Below are positions 55,170 through 63,287 of a stretch of 64,000 nt of DNA, piece after piece. Under the pieces are notes generated by a model. It made no database searches. It was not told the DNA's origin and saw only the letters and a program-made list of their open reading frames with translations. Origin of the DNA: VKMB-3413 sp041027365 (GTDB lineage Bacteria > Pseudomonadota > Alphaproteobacteria > Rhizobiales > Rhizobiaceae); the NCBI RefSeq assembly GCF_041027365.1, contig NZ_JBFTEH010000001.1, forward strand, positions 620,001-684,000. The letters run 5' to 3'. How positions within the stretch are numbered: position 1 is the first letter of the stretch; each line of letters opens with the position of its first letter. The position numbers and the translations under genes are program-made.

Positions 55170-55805
55170 ATGCTCAAGCGTTCGCAGGTCCACGAAGCCT
55201 ACCTCGCGATCGAGGACCGCATCGTCGTGCTCGATTTCCGGCCGGGGAGCATGCTGACGGAGAAGTCGATCATCGAGACCGTCGGCTACGGCCGCACCCC
55301 CGTGCGTGAGGCGATCCAGCGCTTGACCATGGAGGGCTTGACCGAGGTTCATCCGAGGCTCGGCGTGAAGATCGCCGAAATCCGCCCGGAGGACTATCCC
55401 CGTGCGATCGAGCCACGGCTGACGCTCGAACCGCTCCTGGCTCGTTCGGCGGCGCGCTATGCCGGCCCGAACGAGCGCAAGGTCATTCTGGAAGGAATGC
55501 ACGGTATGCGGGCCTGCGCCGAGAACGGAGACGTGGCAGGCTACCTGAAGCAGGACAAGGCGATCGACCAGGCCATCAGCAGTGCTGCCGCCAATCCCTT
55601 TCTGCCGCGCATCCTGTCGCCTCTGCAGATCCACAGCCGACGCTTCTGGTTCCAGTATCACGGACGCGATGGAATGATGGAATCCGCCGAGCGCCACGCC
55701 GCCGTCTGTCAGGCAATTGTCGCGGGCGACGACGAGCGGGCCGTCGCGGAGTCGCGGGTGCTGATGGAGTTCCTCTTCGCGGAATCGAAGGCTATCGCGC
55801 GCTGA
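55170..55805 (+). CDS. GntR-family transcriptional regulator, FCD subgroup
   Basis: Regulator of 211 aa: winged helix (VHEAYLAIEDRIVVLDFRPG, GRTPVREAIQRLTMEGLTEVHPRLG) and FCD ligand domain (RAIEPRLTLEPLLARSAARY, KQDKAIDQAI, ERHAAVCQAI with likely metal ligands). The ATG at 55170 is preferred; the frame is open back to GTG 55056, and GGGAGG lies upstream. Being the only regulator in 43.5-55.8 kb, and with matching palindromes before its own gene, the importer and the second dapA, it is the probable controller of hydroxyproline use. Confidence 0.87.
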   Translation: MLKRSQVHEAYLAIEDRIVVLDFRPGSMLTEKSIIETVGYGRTPVREAIQRLTMEGLTEVHPRLGVKIAEIRPEDYPRAIEPRLTLEPLLARSAARYAGPNERKVILEGMHGMRACAENGDVAGYLKQDKAIDQAISSAAANPFLPRILSPLQIHSRRFWFQYHGRDGMMESAERHAAVCQAIVAGDDERAVAESRVLMEFLFAESKAIAR

Positions 55806-56393
55806 GGAAATCCCGGGTTGTCACGCTCGGCGGCTTTGCGAAGCCGCAGAGTTCCGGCTCGATCGACGTGCCGCGCACCCCGGTGCCGTGAGATCGGCCT
55901 TCGGTCCGCGGCTGAACGGCTGCACGAAGGCTGTCTTGCCGCCGTCGACCTTGCCGCCCGGATAGGCGTCCCTGCAGACCGCGACGGTGATCCCGGGCAT
56001 CGTGGTGATCGCCGCGATCGCCTGTGCCTTCGATCTGGTCATGCGCTTCCTCGAGCGGCGAGCCGTCCCTTGGAAAGGGCGGATGTAAGCCGCCAGGCGA
56101 TAGGCTTCGGGCGCGATCTGGACCACGATCGCCCGTGTGTCGCAGGTGCACCTGCGGTCTGATCGCCCCGCTGTCCTGCGGCAGCCGCGAGCCGAACGAA
56201 GACTCCTCGATCGTTCAGGTCTGTGAGCGGCAGCGACCACGATGGTCGAAGGCGAGCGCCAACGAGGGCCTGATCTCGTCGGGCCGATCGTCGAACTTCG
56301 GCTGCATCGACGTCCCCTCTGAACCCGCGGCGGCAGGAGCCGCACGTCGTGTGGGCGCCGAGCGCCGCGCCAGGCCGTCCGGCTCTGCCGGGA
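55806..56393. other. Gap between gntR and TRAP operon
   Basis: About 590 bases without a supported gene. One leftward frame (55821-56345) has a protein-like middle part (IVVQIAPEAYRLAAYIRPF) but lacks a start and any family match I know, so it may be a decayed gene. Includes the downstream flank of the leftward TRAP operon. Confidence 0.45.
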
Positions 56394-57740
56394 TCACTGC
56401 ATCCAGGCGAGGAGGACATGCGAGAGCTGCGGAAAGGCGGCGATGATCGCCAGGCCGATCAGGCTGGTGACGAGGAAGGGGATGGCGCCGAGCGCGATCT
56501 TTTCCAGCGACATGCGGGTGATGTTCGCGGCGACGAAGAGATTGATGCCGACCGGCGGCGTGAACAGGCCGATGGCGAGGTTGACCATCAGCGCGACGCC
56601 GAACCAGACCGGGTCCCAGCCGAGCTGGTGGACCACCGGCAGGAAGATCGGCAGGGCGATGAACATGATGGTCACCGCGTCCATGAACATGCCGGCGACG
56701 AGGACGACCAGCATGATGACCGCGAGGATGACCCACTGGTTGTCGCTGAGGGCGAGAAGGGCGCCGGAATATTTGCCGACGAGGTCGTCCACCGTGACAA
56801 CCCAGCCGAACAGGCTGGCGAAGGTGACGACCAGCATGACCACGGCCGAGGAGGCGCTGGCGTCGACGAGGGCCTGATAGAGGGTGGCGAAGCGCAGGGT
56901 CCGGTAGATGAAGAGGCCGACGAAGATCGCGTAGACAGTGGCGACCACCGCCGCCTCGGTGGGCGTGAAGACGCCGCCATAGATGCCGCCGAGGATCACG
57001 ACCGGGGTGAGCAGACCCCAGAAGGCGTCGAGGAAGGACCGGCCAAGGCGGGCGGGATAGCCCATGCCGCGGTAGGCGCTCGGCGAAAGACCCTCGATGC
57101 CGCCCGTCGCGCCCCCCGCGCTTGATGCCGCCGCCGCCGCATGGCGGGCCTTGCCGGCAAAGGGCAGGGCGGCGATCATCAGCACGCCCATCACGAGGCC
57201 GGGGACGATCGCCGCGATGAAGAGCTGGGCGATCGAGGTGTCGGCGATGACGCCGTAGATGACGAGGCCGATCGACGGCGGGATGACGATTGAGAGCGCG
57301 GCGCCGGTGCACACGAGCGCGGCCGCGAAGGGCTTGGGATAGCCATCCTCTTCCATGCCGCGGATGATCAGCGGGCCGATCGCCGCCACCGAGGCCGGGC
57401 CTGAGCCCGACACCGCCCCCCAGAACAGGCACACCACGGTGCCGACGACGCCCATGCCGCCGGGAAGGTCGCCGACGAGGACGCGGAAGAAGCGGATCAT
57501 CCGCTCGGCGATGCCGACCGTGCCCATCAGCGCACCGGCGAGAATGAAGAACGGGATCGCGAGAAGCGAGAACTTGGAGATGCCACTCGAAAGGAGATCG
57601 CCGACGAGATCGAGGCCGAAGCCGATCTGCCACATGGCATAGAGCGAGGAGAGGCCGAGGGCGAAGGCGACCGGGACGCGCAAAGCGAGAAGCACGAAGA
57701 ACAGGATCACCATCTGCGTGCCGGGATCGAGATCCAGCAT
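56394..57740 (-). CDS. dctM: TRAP transporter large permease subunit (DctM)
   Basis: Large membrane subunit of a sodium-dependent TRAP importer, 448 aa, about twelve helices. Begins MLDLDPGTQMVILFFVLLALRVPVAFALG; family motifs include IPFFILAGALMGTVGIAERMIRFF, FWGAVSGSGPASVAAIG, IPPSIGLVIYG, GIYGGVFTPTEAA, and PPVGINLFV with IGLFTPPVG near the end. GGGAGG 9-10 bp before the ATG. Third gene of the leftward operon receptor - small subunit - large subunit. Substrate is inferred only from neighbours. Confidence 0.94.
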   Translation of the reverse strand: MLDLDPGTQMVILFFVLLALRVPVAFALGLSSLYAMWQIGFGLDLVGDLLSSGISKFSLLAIPFFILAGALMGTVGIAERMIRFFRVLVGDLPGGMGVVGTVVCLFWGAVSGSGPASVAAIGPLIIRGMEEDGYPKPFAAALVCTGAALSIVIPPSIGLVIYGVIADTSIAQLFIAAIVPGLVMGVLMIAALPFAGKARHAAAAASSAGGATGGIEGLSPSAYRGMGYPARLGRSFLDAFWGLLTPVVILGGIYGGVFTPTEAAVVATVYAIFVGLFIYRTLRFATLYQALVDASASSAVVMLVVTFASLFGWVVTVDDLVGKYSGALLALSDNQWVILAVIMLVVLVAGMFMDAVTIMFIALPIFLPVVHQLGWDPVWFGVALMVNLAIGLFTPPVGINLFVAANITRMSLEKIALGAIPFLVTSLIGLAIIAAFPQLSHVLLAWMQ

Positions 57741-57742
57741 GG

Positions 57743-58252
57743 TCAGATCCCTCCCTTGCCGTCGGCTCCGGGAAGATTGCCGGCCTGCTGCCATTCGGCA
57801 AAGCCCGCCTGAACGAGGCGGATGGCGATCAGGGCGAAGCCGATGGGCAGGCCCACCGAGAGATACCATTCGGGGATCTGCATGCCCGAAGACGTCACGC
57901 CGCTCCGGTACTGGTCCTCGACCAGCTGGAAGGTGAAGAGGGCCGACAGGGCGAGGAGCAGGATCGACAGCGCGGCCGACAGCACCACGGCGACGCGGCG
58001 CGCCGGAGCCGGCAGCAAATCGGTGAAGAGAGTGACGGCGAGGTGCTCGCCCCGCCGGGCGGCGATCGCCGCGCCGAAGACGGTGAGGAGGAGGAAGCCG
58101 TCGAGCAGCAGCTCCTGCGTGGCGGCGAAGGAATAGCTGGTGAGATAGCGCACCACGACATTGACGAAGCCGAGGCCGGTCATGCCGAGAAAGATGACGG
58201 CGCAGACGATCTTTTCCGCCTCGTCGAGGAGGTGACGCATCGAAGTTCTCAT
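57743..58252 (-). CDS. dctQ: TRAP transporter small permease subunit (DctQ)
   Basis: Small membrane subunit, 169 aa with four helices: IVCAVIFLGMTGLGFVNVVVRYL (with the VVVRY motif), a middle pair around ELLLDGFLLLTVFGAAIAARRGEHL, and a C-terminal LPIGFALIAIRL. Start is ATG 58252 or ATG 58240. The stop is 2 bases from the DctM start. Confidence 0.92.
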   Translation of the reverse strand: MRTSMRHLLDEAEKIVCAVIFLGMTGLGFVNVVVRYLTSYSFAATQELLLDGFLLLTVFGAAIAARRGEHLAVTLFTDLLPAPARRVAVVLSAALSILLLALSALFTFQLVEDQYRSGVTSSGMQIPEWYLSVGLPIGFALIAIRLVQAGFAEWQQAGNLPGADGKGGI

Positions 58253-58385
58253 CGGATGAAGAAGGCGCTGGCGGACGGTGCTTCAGTCCGCCGCGCGATG
58301 AGAGGGGCCGTCCCACCGGGCGGCAGCAGGACGGCGGGGAGACGAAGGGCCGGCCGCAGAGCCGGCCGGCCTTTCGATGCTGGCT

Positions 58386-59408
58386 TTATTTCGCCCCGGT
58401 GTTCTGGCCGTGGTCGGCGATGGTCTTCTGGAACAGGGCGACAAGATCCGGACCGACCTTCTTGGCCCAGGTGTCGAAGGCGGGCTTGGTCGCCTTCCGG
58501 AACGCGTCGATCTCCTCCGCAGTCGGCTCGTAGACCTGCATGCCCTTCTCTTTCAGGAAGTCGACGCCCTTGGCGGTATCCTCGCGGGTGATCTTCTTCT
58601 GGTACGCCATCGCCTCCTCGGCGGCGGACTTCACCATCGCCTTGGTCTTGTCGTCCCAGCTGTCCCACAGCTTCTTGGAGACGCCGACGAAGATCGGGTC
58701 GTAGGAGTAGTGCCAGGTGGTGAGGTACTTCTGCACTTCATAGACGCGCTGCGGGATGATCACCGCGCCGATCGGATTCTCCTGGCCGTCGACGACGCCC
58801 TGCTGCAGCGCCGGGAAGGTCTCCGTCCACTGCATCTGCTGCGGATTGGCGCCCAGCGCGTTCATCACGTCGATGTACATCGGGCCGGCGACGCGCATCT
58901 TCAGGCCCTTCATGTCGGCCGGCGCCTTGATCGGGTGGACGTTGTTGGTGACCTCGCGAAAGCCGTTCTCGCCCCAGGCGAGGACGATGATGCCCTTCTT
59001 CGCCATGATCTCGGTCATCCGCTTGCCCGGCGCGCCGGCGGTGGTCGCGTCGACGTCATCGTAGTTGGAATAGAGATAGGGCAGCGAGAACACCGCCATC
59101 TCCGGCACCAGCGGCGTGACGTTGATCGCCGAAGTCACGACGAAGTCGAGGGCGCCGCGGCCGACCATCTCGGCCTGCTTCATCTGGTCGCCGCCGGTCA
59201 GCTGCGCCATCGGGAAGATGCGGACGTCCATCTTGCCGCCGGACTTCTCCTTCAGGAGCTCGTTGAACTTCTCGGCGCCCTTCTGCCACGTCGTCGTGTC
59301 GTTGGTGTTGTGGGACAGGCGATAGGTCTTGGCGACGGCAGGCGTCATCGCCGTGGCGGCGACGGCTGCGACGAGAGCCGCGGCGGCGGCGAGATGCTTC
59401 AGTTTCAT
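58386..59408 (-). CDS. dctP: TRAP transporter solute-binding protein (DctP family)
   Basis: Periplasmic receptor of 340 aa: signal peptide KLKHLAAAAALVAAVAATA...AVA, then KTYRLSHNTNDTTTWQKGAEKF. The ligand-binding Arg is in KMRVAGPMY, and VDGQENPIGAVI is the conserved DctP segment, so the ligand is a carboxylate. GGAGG 7 bp before ATG 59408. It heads the leftward operon and is divergent from an IclR regulator gene 157 bp away. Confidence 0.93.
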   Translation of the reverse strand: MKLKHLAAAAALVAAVAATAMTPAVAKTYRLSHNTNDTTTWQKGAEKFNELLKEKSGGKMDVRIFPMAQLTGGDQMKQAEMVGRGALDFVVTSAINVTPLVPEMAVFSLPYLYSNYDDVDATTAGAPGKRMTEIMAKKGIIVLAWGENGFREVTNNVHPIKAPADMKGLKMRVAGPMYIDVMNALGANPQQMQWTETFPALQQGVVDGQENPIGAVIIPQRVYEVQKYLTTWHYSYDPIFVGVSKKLWDSWDDKTKAMVKSAAEEAMAYQKKITREDTAKGVDFLKEKGMQVYEPTAEEIDAFRKATKPAFDTWAKKVGPDLVALFQKTIADHGQNTGAK

Positions 59409-59461
59409 GCGTTTTCCTCCCGGGACCGATGTCTCGATGTCGCGCCTCTCTCCTCCAAGAG

Positions 59462-59476
59462 GTCCATATGATGGAC
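59462..59476. promoter_or_regulatory. 15-bp palindrome between TRAP and IclR genes
   Basis: GTCCAT, ATG, ATGGAC: perfect 6-bp arms around a 3-base centre, 54 bp from the dctP start and 90 bp from the regulator start. Placement in a divergent promoter region makes it a candidate IclR-type operator. Confidence 0.45.
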
Positions 59477-59565
59477 ATGGCCGACGACCAGCATTCGTCA
59501 GGTTGCCATTCCAGCGCGGCGCTTGCAAGTTGTTATCCATTCCCTGACAATGACGACCGAAATCG

Positions 59566-60468
59566 ATGTCCACAATCTGGATGGGGTGCAGCTTGGAGCG
59601 GCTGCCACGAGCCTTGGCGGAAGGCGGAGGAGCGCAGAGCGTCGATCGGGCGCTGACGCTCCTGTCCATGATCGCTCGCCATGGCGAGCGTGGGACGACG
59701 CTCGCCACCATCGTCGCCGACAGCGGGCTCAACCGGCCGACCGCGCGGCGGCTGGTCCTCGCGCTGATCCGTTCGCGTCTCGTCGAACAGGACGCCGTCA
59801 GCCGGCGCTATTTCCTCGGCGAGGAGGCCTATGTCCTCGGCATCCTCGCCTCCCACCGCTTCGGCTTCCTCGACTGCGCGCTGGAGAGCCTGTCGGCCCT
59901 GTCGAAGGCGAGCGGCGACACCAGCTTCGCCTGTGTGCGGCAGGGCGACTCCTCGGTCTGCCTGCACCGCGAGGAGGGCGCCTTCCCGATTCGCACCCAT
60001 GCGCTGCTCCCCGGTCATCGCCACCCGCTAGGCGTCGGCGCCGGAGCGATGGCGATGCTGGCGGCGCTGCCCGACGGCGAGATCACGCGGGTGCTGGCGG
60101 CCAATGCCGCGGTTCTGGCGGAACACTATCCGAGCTACGGCGCCGAGGCGATCGCTGCCGATGTCGCCTTCGCCCGCCGCCGCGGCTATGCTCTCAATCC
60201 CGGCCGGGTGCTGCAGAATTCCTGGGCGATCGGTATGGCCGCCCGATATCCGGACGGACGCATCGCCGGAGCACTCTCGATCGCCGCGATCGACAGCCGG
60301 ATGGGCGAGACCCGTCAGGCGGAGCTCGCCGGACATCTGGCGATCGAGATCAGCAAGGTGGAGGCGCGGCTCGGTCGCCGCTTCGACGCTTCGGCCGCCG
60401 GCCGGCTGTCCGAGGACGCCGTCGCGACGGCCGGAACGAACGCGGCGAACGCCGCCAGCGGGTTCTAA
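59566..60468 (+). CDS. IclR-family transcriptional regulator
   Basis: Regulator of up to 300 aa: N-terminal winged helix (SVDRALTLLSMIARHGERGTTLA, SGLNRPTARRLVLALIRSRLV) and C-terminal IclR effector domain (LSALSKASGDTSFACVRQGDSS, HPLGVGAGAMAMLA, SWAIGMAARYPDG, ALSIAAIDSRMG). Start is ATG 59566 or ATG 59581; neither has a strong ribosome site. It is divergent from the TRAP operon and directly upstream of the thiolase, ligase and DUF296 genes, so it probably controls both units in response to the imported acid or a CoA ester. Confidence 0.88.
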   Translation: MSTIWMGCSLERLPRALAEGGGAQSVDRALTLLSMIARHGERGTTLATIVADSGLNRPTARRLVLALIRSRLVEQDAVSRRYFLGEEAYVLGILASHRFGFLDCALESLSALSKASGDTSFACVRQGDSSVCLHREEGAFPIRTHALLPGHRHPLGVGAGAMAMLAALPDGEITRVLAANAAVLAEHYPSYGAEAIAADVAFARRRGYALNPGRVLQNSWAIGMAARYPDGRIAGALSIAAIDSRMGETRQAELAGHLAIEISKVEARLGRRFDASAAGRLSEDAVATAGTNAANAASGF

Positions 60469-60484
60469 AGGGAGGCATCGGATC

Positions 60485-61654
60485 ATGAGCAGGGCACGCA
60501 TCGTCGGCTGGTCGCACAGCCATTTCGGCAAGGTCGAGGCGCCTTCGACCGAAGCGCTGATGCGCGAGGTCGTCGGGCCCGCCATCGCTCATGCCGGCAT
60601 CGAGACCAAGGACGTCGACGGCATCTTCGTCGGCGTCATGAACAACGGCTTCTCAAAGCAGGATTTCCAGGGAGCGCTGGTCGGCATGGCCCATGACGGG
60701 CTCGGCCATGTGCCGGCGGTCCGGCTCGAGAACGCCTGCGCCACCGGCTCGGCCGCGCTCTATACGGCGATGGACTTCATCGAATCCGGCAGAGGCCGCA
60801 TCGCCGTCGTCGTCGGCGCCGAGAAGATGACCGCGATCCCGACCGTCGAGGTGGGCGATATCCTTCTGGGCGCCAGCTACCGCGAGGAGGAGGCCGAGGT
60901 CGAGGGCGGCTTTGCTGGTATCTTCGGCCGGATCGCGCAGACCTACTTCCAGAAGTTCGGCGACCGCTCCGAGGAGCTGGCCATGATCGCCGCCAAGAAC
61001 CATTCGAACGGCATGGCCAACCCTTACGCCCACATGCGCAAGGACTTCGGCTTCGACTTCTGCAACACCGTCTCCGACAAGAACCCTTACGTCGCAGGGC
61101 CGCTTCGCCGCACCGACTGCTCGCTGGTCTCCGACGGCGCCGCGGCGATCGTTCTCGCCGACGCGGAGACCGCCGAGACGCTGGAGCGGGCGATCGCCTT
61201 CCGGGCGCGCCAGCACGCCAACGACGTGCTCGCCATCTCGCGGCGCGACCCGACCGAATTTGCCGGCGCCCGCGCGGCCTGGGCGAAGGCGCTGGACCAG
61301 GCGGGACTGAGCCTCGACGATCTCGACCTCGTCGAGACCCATGACTGCTTCACCATCGCCGAGATGATCGAATACGAGGCGATGGGCCTCGCCAAGCGCG
61401 GCGAGGGCTACAAGGTCGTGCGCGAGGGCATCACCCGAAAGGACGGCAAGCTGCCTGTGAACCCGTCGGGCGGCCTGAAGTCGAGGGGCCATCCGATCGG
61501 CGCGACCGGCGTTTCCATGCACGTGATGGCGGCGATGCAGCTGATCGGCGAGGCCGGCGACATGCAGATCAAGGACGCCGAGACCGCCGGCGTCTTCAAC
61601 ATGGGCGGCGCCGCCGTGGCCAACTACGTGTCGATCCTCGAGCGGGTGAAGTGA
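60485..61654 (+). CDS. Thiolase-fold enzyme (acetyl-CoA acetyltransferase/SCP-x-like)
   Basis: Enzyme of 389 aa in the thiolase superfamily, of the subgroup near SCP-x thiolases. Nucleophile Cys85 in ENACATGSAAL; ETHDCFTIAE and NPSGGLKSRGHPIGATG near the C-terminus supply the GHP His and the HDCF segment. Unlike classical thiolases it lacks a second C-G-G active-site Cys, as is normal for this subgroup. GGGAGG precedes the ATG. It overlaps the CoA-ligase gene by one base (TGATG), so ligase and thiolase work on the same compound: activate, then cleave or acylate. Confidence 0.88.
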   Translation: MSRARIVGWSHSHFGKVEAPSTEALMREVVGPAIAHAGIETKDVDGIFVGVMNNGFSKQDFQGALVGMAHDGLGHVPAVRLENACATGSAALYTAMDFIESGRGRIAVVVGAEKMTAIPTVEVGDILLGASYREEEAEVEGGFAGIFGRIAQTYFQKFGDRSEELAMIAAKNHSNGMANPYAHMRKDFGFDFCNTVSDKNPYVAGPLRRTDCSLVSDGAAAIVLADAETAETLERAIAFRARQHANDVLAISRRDPTEFAGARAAWAKALDQAGLSLDDLDLVETHDCFTIAEMIEYEAMGLAKRGEGYKVVREGITRKDGKLPVNPSGGLKSRGHPIGATGVSMHVMAAMQLIGEAGDMQIKDAETAGVFNMGGAAVANYVSILERVK

Positions 61655-63285
61655 TGGCGGAGGCTTCCGGGACCGGCGCGCCGAAGGGCGGGGTCGCGCC
61701 GCAATCGACGCGCGTCTCCAACCTTGCCCATCTCGTCACGCGGGCGAGCCGCCGGCTCGGCGACCGGCCCGCCCTCGTCTGGGGCGAGCGGCAGTGGAGC
61801 TGGCGGGAGTTCGACGCCCGCATCGACGCCATGGCCGCGGCGCTCGAGGAGCGCTTCGGCGTGACGAAAGGCGACCGCATCCTCGTCCAGTCGCAGAACT
61901 GCAACCAGATGTTCGAGGCGATGTTCGCCTGCTTCCGGCTCGGTGCGGTCTACGTGCCCACGAACTACCGCCAGACGCCGGACGAGGTCGCCTATCTCCT
62001 GGAAGCCAGCGGCGCGCGCGGCATGATCTGCAACGCCAGCTTCCCGGCCCATGCCGAGGCCTGCCTGAAGTCTGCCAAGGCGCCGGAGTTCGTCATCTCC
62101 ATCGGCGAGGCGGCCTTCGGCGAGGATTACGACTCGCTGGTCGCGGCACATCTCGGCCGGTCTGTGCGGAACACGCCGGTCGACCGAGACGATCCCTGCT
62201 GGTTCTTCTTCACCTCAGGCACGACAGGACGGCCGAAGGCGGCGGTGCTGACCCATGGCCAGATGGCCTTCGTCGCCGTCAACCATCTCAACGACCTGAT
62301 GCCCGGCACCGGGCCGGACGACGTGTCGCTGGTCGTCGCGCCCTTGTCCCACGGCGCCGGCGTCCACCAGCTGACCCAGGTCGCGGCTGGCGCGACGACG
62401 GTGCTCATGCCCTCCGATCGCTTCGACGTGGCCGAGGCCTGGAGCCTCGTCGAGCGCTACAAGATCACCAACATGTTCACCGTGCCGACCATCGTGAAGC
62501 GGCTGGTGGAGCACCCGTCCGTCGACGAAGTCGACCATTCGTCGCTACGGCATGTGATCTATGCCGGCGCGCCGATGTACCGGGCGGACCAGAAGCGGGC
62601 ACTGGAAAAGCTCGGGCCGGTGATCGTGCAGTATTTCGGCCTCGGCGAGGTCACCGGCAACATCACGGTCCTGCCGCCTGCAGAGCACAGCCTCGACGAC
62701 GAGGCGGCGAGGCTCGGCACCTGCGGCTTCGAGCGCACGGGGATCGAGATCTCGATCCAGGACGAGGCCGGCAACGAACTGCCGCTCGGGGCAACCGGCG
62801 AGATCTGCGTCACCGGGCCGGCCGTGTTCGCCGGCTATTACGACAATCCGGAGGCCAATGCGAAAGCGTTCCGGAACGGCTGGTTCCGCACCGGCGATCT
62901 CGGGCATCGGGACGAAGCCGGCTATCTCTTCATCACCGGCCGGGCCTCGGACATGTACATCTCCGGCGGCTCGAACATCTATCCGCGCGAGATCGAGGAG
63001 AAGATCCTCGCTCATCCGAAGGTCTCGGAGGCGGCGGTGGTCGGCGTGCCGGATCCCGACTGGGGAGAGGTCGGCATCGCGGTTCTGGTCGCCGTCCCCG
63101 GAGAGACGGTGTCGGAGGCGGAGATCGGCGCGTTCCTGGCCGAGAAGATCGCCCGCTACAAGCTGCCGAAGCGCTTCGTCTTCTTCGACGAGATGCCGAA
63201 GTCGGCCTACGGCAAGATCACCAAGAAGCTGGTGCGCGAGGCCCTCGAAGAGCGGGGGCTTCTCTCCGGCGGCGCCGCGGCCTGA
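61654..63285 (+). CDS. Acyl-CoA synthetase (AMP-forming)
   Basis: Adenylate-forming carboxylate-CoA ligase of 543 aa. ATP loop FFTSGTTGRPKAAVLTH near residue 190, then YFGLGEVTGN, GWFRTGDLGHRDEAGYLFITGR near 410-432, and the catalytic Lys in PKSAYGKITKK at the C-terminus. It resembles medium-/long-chain or aromatic acyl-CoA ligases; the chain type is not readable. ATG 61654 shares a base with the thiolase stop. Its expected substrate is the acid brought in by the TRAP transporter encoded across the regulator. Confidence 0.9.
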   Translation: MAEASGTGAPKGGVAPQSTRVSNLAHLVTRASRRLGDRPALVWGERQWSWREFDARIDAMAAALEERFGVTKGDRILVQSQNCNQMFEAMFACFRLGAVYVPTNYRQTPDEVAYLLEASGARGMICNASFPAHAEACLKSAKAPEFVISIGEAAFGEDYDSLVAAHLGRSVRNTPVDRDDPCWFFFTSGTTGRPKAAVLTHGQMAFVAVNHLNDLMPGTGPDDVSLVVAPLSHGAGVHQLTQVAAGATTVLMPSDRFDVAEAWSLVERYKITNMFTVPTIVKRLVEHPSVDEVDHSSLRHVIYAGAPMYRADQKRALEKLGPVIVQYFGLGEVTGNITVLPPAEHSLDDEAARLGTCGFERTGIEISIQDEAGNELPLGATGEICVTGPAVFAGYYDNPEANAKAFRNGWFRTGDLGHRDEAGYLFITGRASDMYISGGSNIYPREIEEKILAHPKVSEAAVVGVPDPDWGEVGIAVLVAVPGETVSEAEIGAFLAEKIARYKLPKRFVFFDEMPKSAYGKITKKLVREALEERGLLSGGAAA

Positions 63286-63287
63286 GA

